Assembly (NCBI GenBank): GCA_963788185.1
Contig: CAWBGE010000013.1
Location: 171,172-235,171 of the forward strand
Length of the DNA stretch: 64,000 nucleotides
Direction of reading: 5' to 3'
Source of the DNA: CAIWHR01 sp963788185
GTDB lineage: Bacteria; Pseudomonadota; Gammaproteobacteria; Burkholderiales; Casimicrobiaceae
Both the position numbers and the translations under genes were made by a program. The notes beneath the pieces were generated by a model. That model was not told where the DNA came from. It saw only the letters and a list, made by a program, of their open reading frames with translations, and searched no databases. Positions 9,128 through 16,979 of the stretch are shown in pieces; position 1 is the stretch's first letter; the number at the start of each line of letters is the position of its first letter.

Positions 9128-9919
9128 GTGGACCTCTACGCGATCGAACGCGGCGACGCGCCGCTCATCATCGACGTTCCGCACGCCGGCACGTTGCTGC
9201 CGGAGGCCATCGCCGCGCGGCTTACGCCGTACGCGCGCACGCTTCCCGACACCGACTGGCACGTCGGGAAGCTCTACGGCTTCGCGCGCGAGCTCGGCGC
9301 GACGACGCTGGTCGCCACGCATTCGCGCTACGTCGTCGATCTCAACCGGGATCCTTCCGGCATCGCGCTCTACCCGGGTGCCGACAATACCGAACTCTGT
9401 CCGACACGGACGTTCTCGGATCAGCCGATCTACGCGCCGGGCGACGAGCCGGGCAGCGGTGAAGTCGCAGACCGCCGCGCGACCTATTTCGACCCTTACC
9501 ATCGCGTGCTCGCCGCCGAGATCGCGCGCCTGCGCGAGCGCCACGGATTCGTCGTGCTGCTCGACGGACATTCGATCGTTTCCGTAGCGCCGCGCTTCTT
9601 TGTCGGACGATTGCCCGACCTCAATCTCGGCACCGGCGGCGGGACGAGCGCGGCGGCGGAGGTCACGCGCATCGCGACGGCGGTTCTGGCGGGCGCGCAG
9701 GCGTACACGCACGTCGTCGACGGCCGCTTCAAGGGCGGGTACGTGACGCGGCACTACGGGCAGCCGGAGCGGGGCGTCCACGCGCTGCAACTCGAAATGG
9801 TCCAGGCCTGCTACATGGACGAGGCGCCGCCGTATCGATACCAGCCGGATCGTGCGGCGAATCTGGTCGGCGTATTGCGACAGCTCGTGCGCGCGCTGCT
9901 CGCCTGGCATCCGGGCTGA
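9128..9919 (+). CDS. hutG: N-formylglutamate deformylase
   Basis: A 263-residue enzyme of the N-formylglutamate amidohydrolase family, releasing glutamate and formate as the last step of this histidine route. Recognisable motifs are IIDVPHAGTLLP, DTDWHVGKLY, YVVDLNRDPSG and LLDGHS. The GTG start has AGGAGC just upstream, and the gap to hutI is 8 nt. With HutF it forms the two-step alternative to direct formiminoglutamase. Confidence 0.95.
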   Translation: MDLYAIERGDAPLIIDVPHAGTLLPEAIAARLTPYARTLPDTDWHVGKLYGFARELGATTLVATHSRYVVDLNRDPSGIALYPGADNTELCPTRTFSDQPIYAPGDEPGSGEVADRRATYFDPYHRVLAAEIARLRERHGFVVLLDGHSIVSVAPRFFVGRLPDLNLGTGGGTSAAAEVTRIATAVLAGAQAYTHVVDGRFKGGYVTRHYGQPERGVHALQLEMVQACYMDEAPPYRYQPDRAANLVGVLRQLVRALLAWHPG

Positions 9920-9925
9920 CGACCG

Positions 9926-10243
9926 ATGTTCCGCTTCTACGTGGCGCGCCAGCGATACGACGCCTATCTCGTCGCCGATCGACTGAATCAGGCCGGCATC
10001 CGCGCGCACGTGTTCAACGAGCACACATCGTCGATCGTCGGCGACGTGCCGCCCGACGTGGCGCAGCCGCAGGTATGGCTCGAACGCGAATGCGATCGCG
10101 AGCGGGCGCAGGTCCTGTTGCACTCGATCGAGGCGGACGGCGCCGCCGGCGGCATCCGCCATTGCAATGTCTGCGGCGAGGATTCGCCCGCCAACTTCGA
10201 TCTCTGCTGGAACTGCGGCCGGGACCTGGACGTGAACCGGTAG
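9926..10243 (+). CDS. DUF2007 domain and zinc-ribbon protein
   Basis: A 105-residue protein. Residues 1 to about 75 resemble the DUF2007 'putative signal transducing protein' domain (FYVARQRYDAYLVADRLNQA, with Q-V-W-L on a later strand). The C-terminus carries two CxxC pairs, CNVCG and CWNCG, spaced like a zinc ribbon. It starts 6 nt after hutG and so is probably the last gene of the hut transcript, although the domain is not known to act on histidine. Its function is unknown. Confidence 0.75.
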   Translation: MFRFYVARQRYDAYLVADRLNQAGIRAHVFNEHTSSIVGDVPPDVAQPQVWLERECDRERAQVLLHSIEADGAAGGIRHCNVCGEDSPANFDLCWNCGRDLDVNR

Positions 10244-10282
10244 AACCTTCAGGCTCGAAACCGATCGCGGCTGAAGCCGTTC

Positions 10283-11677
10283 CTACGCCATCGGCGCGGG
10301 TGCTGCAAGCTGGAGGGCAAGCGCCTCCGCGACGAGGTGTCCGTTCCTGATGCAGTCGCTGACCGAGACGCCGCCCTTGTAGTTGGCGCAGAAAAGCAGT
10401 CCCGGAAAGCGCTGCTCGGCGCCCACAACCCGGGCGATGCGCCCGAGATGGCCGAGATTGTATTGCGGTATCGCCTGCGGCCAGCGGACGACCTCGGTCC
10501 ACATCGGCGTGCCGGCGCCGACCAGCGCCGAGAGTTCAGCCAGTACGAGCTTGGCGACCGCGTCATCGGGGAGGGCGGCGATCTCGGGATTGCGTCGCCC
10601 TCCGGCAAAGGTGGTGAGGAGCACCGTTCCCGCCGGTCCCCGGTTTTCGAACATGCTGGTCGAGAACAGCGCGCCGAGTATCCTGCGCTGCTCCTTGCGC
10701 GGGACGAGAAAGCCGAAGCCCTCGCAGGCGTGTGCGACATCGGCGCGGCGAAACGCTGCGGCGACGACTGCCACCGGCGCGTAGTCGATCGCCGCGAGCG
10801 CCTCTGCGGCATCGGGATCGAATCCGCGCATGATGTCGGCGGCGGCGTAGGCTGGCGTGGCGACCACTACTGCGCGGGCACGGCGGACGACGGCTGCGCC
10901 TTCCTTCTCGCCCTCGACCCGGAATGCGCCGTCATCATCGTGCGCAACGCGCCGCACGCGCACGCCGCACTCGATGTGCGAGAGCTTGCTCGCGACGCCG
11001 TCGGTGAGGGTCTGCATGCCGTTGCGAAAGGAGAAGCTCTTCGCGGCGTTCTTCGCGACTTCCTTGTTCTTCCTGCGCTCGCGGGCGCCGAGGACCTGGC
11101 CCCTGATGAGGCTGCCATATTTCTGTTCGAGCGCGAGCAGCCGCGGGAACGCGGCAGCGACCGAGATCTGCTCCGGATCGCCCGCGTAGATTCCGGCGAC
11201 GAAGGGATCGATTGCATAGTCGAGGAACTCGTCGCCCAGGCGACGGCGGACAAACGCGGCGATCGATTCCTCGACCCCCGGGGGAGTCGGAGCGATGAAC
11301 CATTCGCGCAGCAGGCGCAGCTTTGCCGCCAGCGAAAATGCAGGGGTCGTGAGAAACGCGCCTGGGGACGTGGGCAGCGCAATCGGCTTGCCGCCACGGA
11401 CCACATAACGGATCGACGCCGCGGCGTTGGCATCCGCCCGCTCGCCGGAGAGGCCGACGTCCGCCAGCAGTGCGTCGACCAGCGGCGTCGTGTCGAGCGT
11501 GCTGTTGGGGCCGGTTTCGTAGAGCAGGCCATCGCGACGCTTGCTGGCGATCACGCCGCCGATGCGCGGCGCGGCTTCGAGCACTTGCACGCCGAGCCCT
11601 CGCTTCTGCAGGCCGAAGGCTGCAGCCAGCCCGGAGATGCCGCCACCGATCACAATGACATCGACGTCCATGTTCAT
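10283..11677 (-). CDS. hemG: Protoporphyrinogen oxidase (HemG/HemY type)
   Basis: A 464-residue FAD-dependent oxidase that converts protoporphyrinogen IX to protoporphyrin IX, the step before ferrochelatase. The N-terminal dinucleotide fold VIVIGGGISGLAAAFGLQKR and the ETGPNSTLD segment are typical of oxygen-dependent PPOX. The C-terminus has the expected LLFCANYKGGVSVSDCI FAD-binding motif. It lies 25 nt downstream of the second ccmI-like gene and after the octaheme cytochrome, linking haem supply to cytochrome c assembly. It is convergent with the hut operon. Confidence 0.92.
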   Translation of the reverse strand: MNMDVDVIVIGGGISGLAAAFGLQKRGLGVQVLEAAPRIGGVIASKRRDGLLYETGPNSTLDTTPLVDALLADVGLSGERADANAAASIRYVVRGGKPIALPTSPGAFLTTPAFSLAAKLRLLREWFIAPTPPGVEESIAAFVRRRLGDEFLDYAIDPFVAGIYAGDPEQISVAAAFPRLLALEQKYGSLIRGQVLGARERRKNKEVAKNAAKSFSFRNGMQTLTDGVASKLSHIECGVRVRRVAHDDDGAFRVEGEKEGAAVVRRARAVVVATPAYAAADIMRGFDPDAAEALAAIDYAPVAVVAAAFRRADVAHACEGFGFLVPRKEQRRILGALFSTSMFENRGPAGTVLLTTFAGGRRNPEIAALPDDAVAKLVLAELSALVGAGTPMWTEVVRWPQAIPQYNLGHLGRIARVVGAEQRFPGLLFCANYKGGVSVSDCIRNGHLVAEALALQLAAPAPMA

Positions 11678-11702
11678 CTCTGTTTCGTTCGTCCTGGCTC
11701 AA

Positions 11703-12602
11703 TCAATTGCGGGTGTCCGGAGACATCGGGCGGGTCAGCAGCACGAGCCGGTCGGCACGCGCGATCGCCGCGCCCAGCTCGCGATGCGGCGAGGATCCTT
11801 CCGGCAGCTGTGCGGCGAGCTGGCGCCAGTACCGCGCGGCGGCGTCGAACTCGCGCGCCTCGTAGGCGGCGCTGCCTGCCATCTCCAGCGCTTTCGGGTG
11901 CGCGGGGCTGATCGACAGGGCGCGCATGAGCAGCTCGCGCGGCTTGCCCGCGAGTCGCCCGCCCTGCGCCATCCCCAACGCGTCGGCGTACTCGCACCAG
12001 ATGCCGGCGTCGGCCGCCACCCTCGGCGATGCCGCGAGCGCGCGCTCGAAGGCCAGCGCCGCGTCGGCGAACCGATCGGCGGCCGCGTCGGCGCGGCCCA
12101 GCAGCACCCAGCCACGACCGTCGCGCGGATTGCGCTCGAGATGACCGACGAGTTCATCGCGGGCAACCGGAGTCGCCAGGCCGATTGCGCTGTCGAACGC
12201 AGCACCGCCGGCCTCGCCGCGTATCGCGGACGGATCACCGAACAGCACATAGAGCGCGATCGCCGCTGCGGGAAGGACCAGCGATACCACCACGGCGGTC
12301 CGTCGCGCGCCGGCGCCGGACGCTTCGCGCGGCTCGTCGTCCTGCGTGTCGGCAAGCAGGCGCCGCTCGAGTTCGGCGCGCGCCGCTGCCCGCTGTTCGG
12401 CAGTCGATTCTCCGGCGTCGTGGTCGCCTTCCAGTTCGGCAATCTCCCGGCGATAGATCGCCGCGTTCAGCGTCGTGCGCGAAACGGCCGCGGTTCCGCG
12501 CGGCCCGCGCCAGAGCCGCGGCAGCACCGACAGCAACGCCACGACGATCATTGCGGCGGCAACCAGCCAGAAGACGAGGGAGGTGAGGGAGAATTCGATC
12601 AT
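11703..12602 (-). CDS. Second CcmI-like cytochrome c biogenesis protein
   Basis: A 299-residue membrane protein with the CcmI/CycH layout. A first helix (FSLTSLVFWLVAAAMIVVALL) is followed by a cytoplasmic Arg/Glu-rich helical stretch (YRREIAELEGDHDAGE) and a second helix (AVVVSLVLPAAAIALYVLFG). A TPR-like periplasmic region comes next (GRGWVLLGRADAAADRFADA and further units). It lacks the C-terminal domain of the 434-residue CcmI at 14,642. CcmI presents apocytochrome to the haem lyase. Placed beside an octaheme CxxCK cytochrome, it could serve as an NrfG-like factor; that is inference. The ATG at 12,602 was chosen because it begins just before the first helix. Confidence 0.8.
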   Translation of the reverse strand: MIEFSLTSLVFWLVAAAMIVVALLSVLPRLWRGPRGTAAVSRTTLNAAIYRREIAELEGDHDAGESTAEQRAAARAELERRLLADTQDDEPREASGAGARRTAVVVSLVLPAAAIALYVLFGDPSAIRGEAGGAAFDSAIGLATPVARDELVGHLERNPRDGRGWVLLGRADAAADRFADAALAFERALAASPRVAADAGIWCEYADALGMAQGGRLAGKPRELLMRALSISPAHPKALEMAGSAAYEAREFDAAARYWRQLAAQLPEGSSPHRELGAAIARADRLVLLTRPMSPDTRN

Positions 12603-12676
12603 CGGCAGCGAAGCCCGCGATCCGGGCCGCAGCGCTTGTCGCAAGAGCGCAGGGAGCGATTATCGCGCCGCGCCAT

Positions 12677-12707
12677 GAAAAAAGGCGGGACGACTCGTCC
12701 CGCCTTT
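12677..12707 (-). terminator. Rho-independent terminator after the octaheme cytochrome
   Basis: AAAGGCGGGACG (12681-12692) pairs with CGTCCCGCCTTT (12696-12707) around a 3-nt loop. On the minus strand the stem is followed by a T run (complement of 12677-12683). It lies 20 nt after the cytochrome stop and would largely separate it from the downstream ccmI-like and hemG genes. Confidence 0.88.
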
Positions 12708-12726
12708 GTCGGAAATCAACCGCGGC

Positions 12727-14460
12727 CTACTTGGGTGCCGGCGGCGCTGCGGCAGGTGCCGTCGCTGCGGCAGTCGTCGCGCCACCTCGCTTCGCGGCCA
12801 TCGCGTCGTCGAGCAGCTTGATGCCTTCCTGCGAGATCGCCATCGACTTGTTCAGCGACTCGATCGCCTGATCGGGATTGTGGAAGTACGTGCCGTTGCC
12901 GGCCGCCCACCATTCCCAGTGCACATGCGCCTCGTAGTGTTTGTCGCGGACCTGGTTGAGCACGGACTCGGCGACGCCCGCGCCCTTGGCTTCCTCGAAC
13001 TTGTCGATCATCCGGGTCAGCCAGAACTCGGCCTTGCGCATCTTGCCTGCCTGCTTGTTCTTCAGCGAATCGATGACGTAGTTGGCCTGCTTCTCGGTCC
13101 AGCCGTCGTGGCACTGCAGGCAGGTCTCCTTGATGTAGTGCTTGGGGCTGGTCTGCCAGTGCGACGTGTAGGTCTTGCCGGTCTTCTTGTCCTTGACCTT
13201 GGGCATGTGGCATTGCGAACACTCGACGCCGGCCTTCTGGTGCTTGGACCCGTAGTACGTCTCGACGTCCGGATGCTGCGCTTTCCACAGCATGGCGCCG
13301 GTGATGCCGTGCTTGAAGTCGCGGAACTTGAGATCGGTGTAGTGCTTGGCGATCTCGTTGACGTTCTTGAACGGGAAGTGGTTGGTGCGGACATCGGCCA
13401 TGCCGATGGCGGCGCCGGTGCCGACCTCCGTGCCCGGATTGCAGTTGTACTCGACGTGGCACTGGCCGCATTGCAGGTTGGTGTCGTAGCGGTCGAGCAG
13501 GCCGATCTTGCGCGTGTAGCCGCGCAGCCCCATGTCCTTGACGTCGAGCTTGCCGGCGCGTGAGTCGCGATGCCACAGCGTGTCCTTCTCGGGTCGCGTC
13601 AGCGCCTGGATGAGCCCGTCGCGCACGACACGCGGCTTCGCCGAGTGCGGGTCGTGGCAGAAGAAACAGTTCAGCGAATGGTTGAGATCCTTGACCATTT
13701 CGTTGACCTTGGACGTGCGGCTCCACTTGGCGCCCGGGACCGGATCGCCCAGATACGCCCAGTCGAGGATGTGGTCCTGCGTCTTGCAGGAGAGGCACAC
13801 CGGATTCGCGGCCGCGGCGGTCCCGGGCTTGAAGACCTTGTGCGGCTCGCCCGGGAACTTGTCTTCGATGGTGTCCCAGAGCTTCGCGTTGCCGCCGGCC
13901 AGCGCGAGGCCCTGCCAGCCTTTCTTGTTCTCGAAGCGGCCGCCGAAGGCGCGATCGATGACCAGCTGGTCGTACAACGCGAACGCATGCGAACGGGGCA
14001 GGTTGTGTTCCTTCGTGAATCCGTGCGGCATCATCAGCTTGTCGAAAGCCGGATTCGGTGACGGGCCGGTGGCTAGCGATTTTTCGCTGCGCGCCTGCTT
14101 GTCCCAGTTCATCGTGTACATGGTGTCGAACTGGTTCTTGTGGCATGCGCCGCAGACGGCCGGGTCGGTCTTGGTGACCGGACGCAGCTTCATGTCCTTC
14201 AGGTGGCCGGCAGTGCCGTCGTGGCAGGCCGCGCAGGAGAGTCCCTTGTGCTTGCCGGAATCGTGGAAGGCCTTGATGGGCTGGTGGCAGCCGAGGCATG
14301 GCCCGGCATCGAAGGCGGCGGTTTTGACGGCTGCCGGCTTGGCTTGCGCGGCGGCTGCCTTGGGTGCCTGCGCCAGCGACGATGGCGCGGCGACGGCAAA
14401 CGCCATCAGCGCGATCGCGGCAGCGCTTCGCGCCAGAACACGAACGAACTTGGGTGACAT
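12727..14460 (-). CDS. Octaheme cytochrome c nitrite reductase-like protein
   Basis: A 577-residue exported multihaem cytochrome with a signal peptide (about 1-30). Eight haem sites are visible: CLGCH 55, CAACH 76, CGACH 103, CLSCK 222, CFFCH 265, CGQCH 331, CSQCH 414 and CLQCH 447. The fourth is CxxCK, the catalytic haem type of NrfA and of octaheme nitrite reductases such as Thioalkalivibrio TvNiR. After haem 6 the sequence HVEYNC has Tyr338 and Cys340 in the Tyr-x-Cys spacing that forms a Tyr-Cys crosslink in TvNiR. His407, before CSQCHMP, aligns with the NrfA catalytic His. The likely reaction is six-electron reduction of nitrite to ammonia in the periplasm. GGGAGAG precedes the ATG, and an FNR-type box lies about 100 nt upstream. 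Confidence 0.88.
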   Translation of the reverse strand: MSPKFVRVLARSAAAIALMAFAVAAPSSLAQAPKAAAAQAKPAAVKTAAFDAGPCLGCHQPIKAFHDSGKHKGLSCAACHDGTAGHLKDMKLRPVTKTDPAVCGACHKNQFDTMYTMNWDKQARSEKSLATGPSPNPAFDKLMMPHGFTKEHNLPRSHAFALYDQLVIDRAFGGRFENKKGWQGLALAGGNAKLWDTIEDKFPGEPHKVFKPGTAAAANPVCLSCKTQDHILDWAYLGDPVPGAKWSRTSKVNEMVKDLNHSLNCFFCHDPHSAKPRVVRDGLIQALTRPEKDTLWHRDSRAGKLDVKDMGLRGYTRKIGLLDRYDTNLQCGQCHVEYNCNPGTEVGTGAAIGMADVRTNHFPFKNVNEIAKHYTDLKFRDFKHGITGAMLWKAQHPDVETYYGSKHQKAGVECSQCHMPKVKDKKTGKTYTSHWQTSPKHYIKETCLQCHDGWTEKQANYVIDSLKNKQAGKMRKAEFWLTRMIDKFEEAKGAGVAESVLNQVRDKHYEAHVHWEWWAAGNGTYFHNPDQAIESLNKSMAISQEGIKLLDDAMAAKRGGATTAAATAPAAAPPAPK

Positions 14461-14555
14461 GCGACTCTCCCGGGAACGGCTTGCTGAAGGACCACTATTT
14501 GTCCTCGGGAGTCTAGCAATTGCGTGCCGATGCCACCGCGTCGGAGCGCAAAAGC

Positions 14556-14569
14556 TTGATGCGAATCAA
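14556..14569 (-). promoter_or_regulatory. FNR/ANR-type binding site
   Basis: TTGATGCGAATCAA is a perfect match to the FNR consensus TTGAT-N4-ATCAA. Its centre is about 102 nt upstream of the octaheme cytochrome ATG at 14,460. A possible extended -10 (TGCTAGACT on the minus strand, ending at 14,510) would put the box near -60, an activating class I position. The site fits oxygen-responsive control of the nitrite reductase-like gene. Confidence 0.75.
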
Positions 14570-14641
14570 ACCGGCCGAGACGCCCTCGCCATGGGATAAG
14601 CGGGCGGCCGACGCGGGTGCGGCAATCCGCCGCACCGACGG

Positions 14642-15946
14642 TCAGGGCAGCGCCGAATCGATGACGAGCGCGACGCCGGTGGTGCCGGCCTTCAGCGGCT
14701 TCGAGAGCCCTTCGAGATCGCCGGAAGCGGGCATTGCGCTGCCGGACTTGGAGACGCGTGCACCGACGACGATATCGGGAAAACTCGAGATCTTCATCGT
14801 CGGGGCCAACGCCATGGAGTCGTCGAGCGTGAACGACGCCGGCAGATCCTTGACCTGCATCTGCACGATCGCGAGCGGCATCTTCGAGCCTTCGGCGGGA
14901 CGGGCGAAAATGAACACTGCGTCGGTAGGTGCCGCCTTGGCCGCAATCGCGGGGCTCAACTTGACGCTGCCGGAAACGCTGGCCCCGGGCATTGCCGGTG
15001 CCGCGGCGGAAGGCTTCGCCGGCGCTGCCGCGACGGAGGAGGCGCGCGTTGACGCTGCAGGCGGTGGGGGCGCGGAGGCAACCGGACCCGCCGGCAAGCC
15101 GCCGAGTTGCCGCGCCTCGGCGATGCTGGCGTCAATCGAGCGGGCGATGTCGGATTCGGGCGGTATGGTGGGCTTCAGGCGCTCCCAGTACTCGACCGCC
15201 TTCCGGTAGTCCTTCTGTTCGAACGCGGCCGTGCCGGCCAGCGCCAATGCCTTCCAGTGCGTTGGATCGATCTTGAGTGCCCGCTGAACGAGCTCCATCG
15301 GCTTGCCCTGCAGGTTGCCGCCCTGCGCCGCGCCCAGCGTGTCGGCGTAGTCGGCGAGCAGGTCGGGAACGTCCGGCGCGAGCGCCACCGCTTTCTCGAA
15401 GGCGCGCGTCGCCTCGGGGAAGCGCTTCATCACGTAGTAGGTGCGCGCAAGGATCACCCAGCCTTCGATGTTGCCCGGCTCCTTTTCCAGCCTCGCGGTG
15501 AGCTGCGCGAGCTTTTCCTCGACTTGCGCGCCGCTGGCCTCGTGCGGATTGACTGCGGCTGCGGTCACCTGAGCCTGCGGCGAAAATGCGTCGGGACTGC
15601 CCAGGAATGCGTACAGCACCGCCGCGGCGATGGGTACCAGCGCAGCGACCGCGATCGCCGACCACGGCCCGGTCCGTGGCATCGCCGCACCCGTCCGGGG
15701 GGCGCCTGCCTGCGATTCTTCCAGCACGCGCTGTTCGAGGTCACGTCGCGCGGACGGGTACTGCTCGGGAGGCATCACGCCGTTGGCGAGATCGGTGTCG
15801 AGTTCGCGCAACTGGTCGCGCAGGATGGCGACATTGGACGCCTCGCGGTCGACGTGGACGGAGTCGCGATGACGCAACAGCGGGACGAGGACCCATGCGA
15901 GGGTCACCGCCACCATGAGGGCGGCGATCAGGACAAAGGCAGTCAC
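14642..15946 (-). CDS. ccmI: Cytochrome c maturation protein CcmI
   Basis: A 434-residue CcmI. It has two N-terminal membrane helices (FVLIAALMVAVTLAWVLVPLL and the helix around VAALVPIAAAVLYAFLG) flanking a cytoplasmic helical segment, then TPR units (WVILARTYYVMKRFPEATRAFEKA), a Pro/Ala-rich linker and a C-terminal periplasmic beta domain. CcmI holds the apocytochrome C-terminus for ligation by CcmF/CcmH. It overlaps ccmH by 4 nt and is the last gene of the ccm operon. Confidence 0.93.
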   Translation of the reverse strand: MTAFVLIAALMVAVTLAWVLVPLLRHRDSVHVDREASNVAILRDQLRELDTDLANGVMPPEQYPSARRDLEQRVLEESQAGAPRTGAAMPRTGPWSAIAVAALVPIAAAVLYAFLGSPDAFSPQAQVTAAAVNPHEASGAQVEEKLAQLTARLEKEPGNIEGWVILARTYYVMKRFPEATRAFEKAVALAPDVPDLLADYADTLGAAQGGNLQGKPMELVQRALKIDPTHWKALALAGTAAFEQKDYRKAVEYWERLKPTIPPESDIARSIDASIAEARQLGGLPAGPVASAPPPPAASTRASSVAAAPAKPSAAAPAMPGASVSGSVKLSPAIAAKAAPTDAVFIFARPAEGSKMPLAIVQMQVKDLPASFTLDDSMALAPTMKISSFPDIVVGARVSKSGSAMPASGDLEGLSKPLKAGTTGVALVIDSALP

Positions 15947-16440
15947 TTGAATTCTTTCCCGGGTTCGCCGGCCAGGAGGCGCTTCGCGCGCTCCAGTTCT
16001 TCGGCGGTGAGTGGAAGGTCGTCTGCCACACGGCGGCGGGCGTGGACGATGCGAAACAGCGTGAACGCGCCGATCAGCAGCAGCAAGCCGGGGCCGCCCC
16101 AGAGAAGCAGCGTCGTGCCCTTGACGGGCGGCTCGTAGAGCACGAAGTCGCCGTAACGCTTGACCATGTAGTCGATGATGTCCGCATCGGTCTTGCCCGC
16201 TGCGATCTGCTCGCGCACCTGCCTGCGCAAATCGACGGCGAGTTCGGCGTTGGATTCGCCGATGGTCTGGTTCTGGCAGACGAGACAGCGCAGCTTCTCG
16301 CCAAGCTTTACCGCGCGCTCGGCGGAGACCGGGTCCTTCTCGGTGGGCACGGCGTCGGCGGCGTATGCGCCAGGGACCGCGGGCAACGAAACCAGCGCCG
16401 CGAACGCGAGCGCGGCAGGCAGAGAGGCGATTCGCGTCAT
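15943..16440 (-). CDS. ccmH: Cytochrome c maturation protein CcmH
   Basis: A 165-residue membrane-anchored thioredoxin-like reductant of apocytochrome c. It has a signal peptide, the conserved LRCLVCQNQTIGESNA redox motif, and a C-terminal helix (GPGLLLLIGAFTLFRIV). The start at 16,440 gives a proper signal peptide, whereas the longer open frame runs into ccmG. It overlaps ccmG and ccmI by 4 nt each. Confidence 0.95.
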   Translation of the reverse strand: MTRIASLPAALAFAALVSLPAVPGAYAADAVPTEKDPVSAERAVKLGEKLRCLVCQNQTIGESNAELAVDLRRQVREQIAAGKTDADIIDYMVKRYGDFVLYEPPVKGTTLLLWGGPGLLLLIGAFTLFRIVHARRRVADDLPLTAEELERAKRLLAGEPGKEFK

Positions 16441-16970
16441 GATTTCTGCAGTTCCCGCACCAGCGGCATGATTTTCTTTTCGAGCGCCTCGACGGTGATC
16501 GGGCCGATCTGCTTGTAGCGGATCGTGCCCGTCTTGTCGATCAGGAAGGTCTCCGGCACGCCATAGACGCCAAAGTCGATCCCCACTGCGCCGTCGCGAT
16601 CGACGACCGACAGGTTGTACGGGTCGCCGTTCTGCTTCAGCCACTTCATTCCCGCGGCAGGCTCATCCTTGTAGTTGAGCCCGACGATCGGAAGCAGCTT
16701 CGCCTTGGCGAGTTCGACCAGCAACGGATGTTCCTCGCGGCAGGACACGCACCACGATGCCCACACGTTGAGCAGCCATACCTGCCCCTTCATGTCGGAC
16801 GTGCCAAGCATCTTGTTCGGCGCATGCAGTTGTGCGAGCGAAAACATCGGCGCCGGCTTGTCGATCAGCGGCGAGGGAACCTCGCGCGGATTGAGGAAGA
16901 GGCCGACGAAAAGAAACCCGACCAGGACGATGAAGACGCCCAGCGGAATGAATAGCTTCTTGTTCACCAT
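16437..16970 (-). CDS. ccmG: Thiol:disulfide interchange protein CcmG/DsbE
   Basis: A 177-residue thioredoxin-fold protein anchored by an N-terminal helix (LFIPLGVFIVLVGFLFVGLF). The redox centre is WCVSC, preceded by LLNVWAS, and the GVYGVPETFLID segment carries the cis-proline. CcmG passes electrons from CcdA/DsbD to reduce haem-site cysteines before ligation. It lies 9 nt downstream of ccmF. Confidence 0.96.
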   Translation of the reverse strand: MVNKKLFIPLGVFIVLVGFLFVGLFLNPREVPSPLIDKPAPMFSLAQLHAPNKMLGTSDMKGQVWLLNVWASWCVSCREEHPLLVELAKAKLLPIVGLNYKDEPAAGMKWLKQNGDPYNLSVVDRDGAVGIDFGVYGVPETFLIDKTGTIRYKQIGPITVEALEKKIMPLVRELQKS

Positions 16971-16979
16971 CGTCTCCCG

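Noticed and set aside
12727..14460. Octaheme protein considered as hydroxylamine oxidoreductase
   Set aside because: That family has only CxxCH motifs and a C-terminal crosslinking Tyr. The CxxCK haem and the NrfA-like HVEY and CHMPKV segments fit nitrite reductase better.
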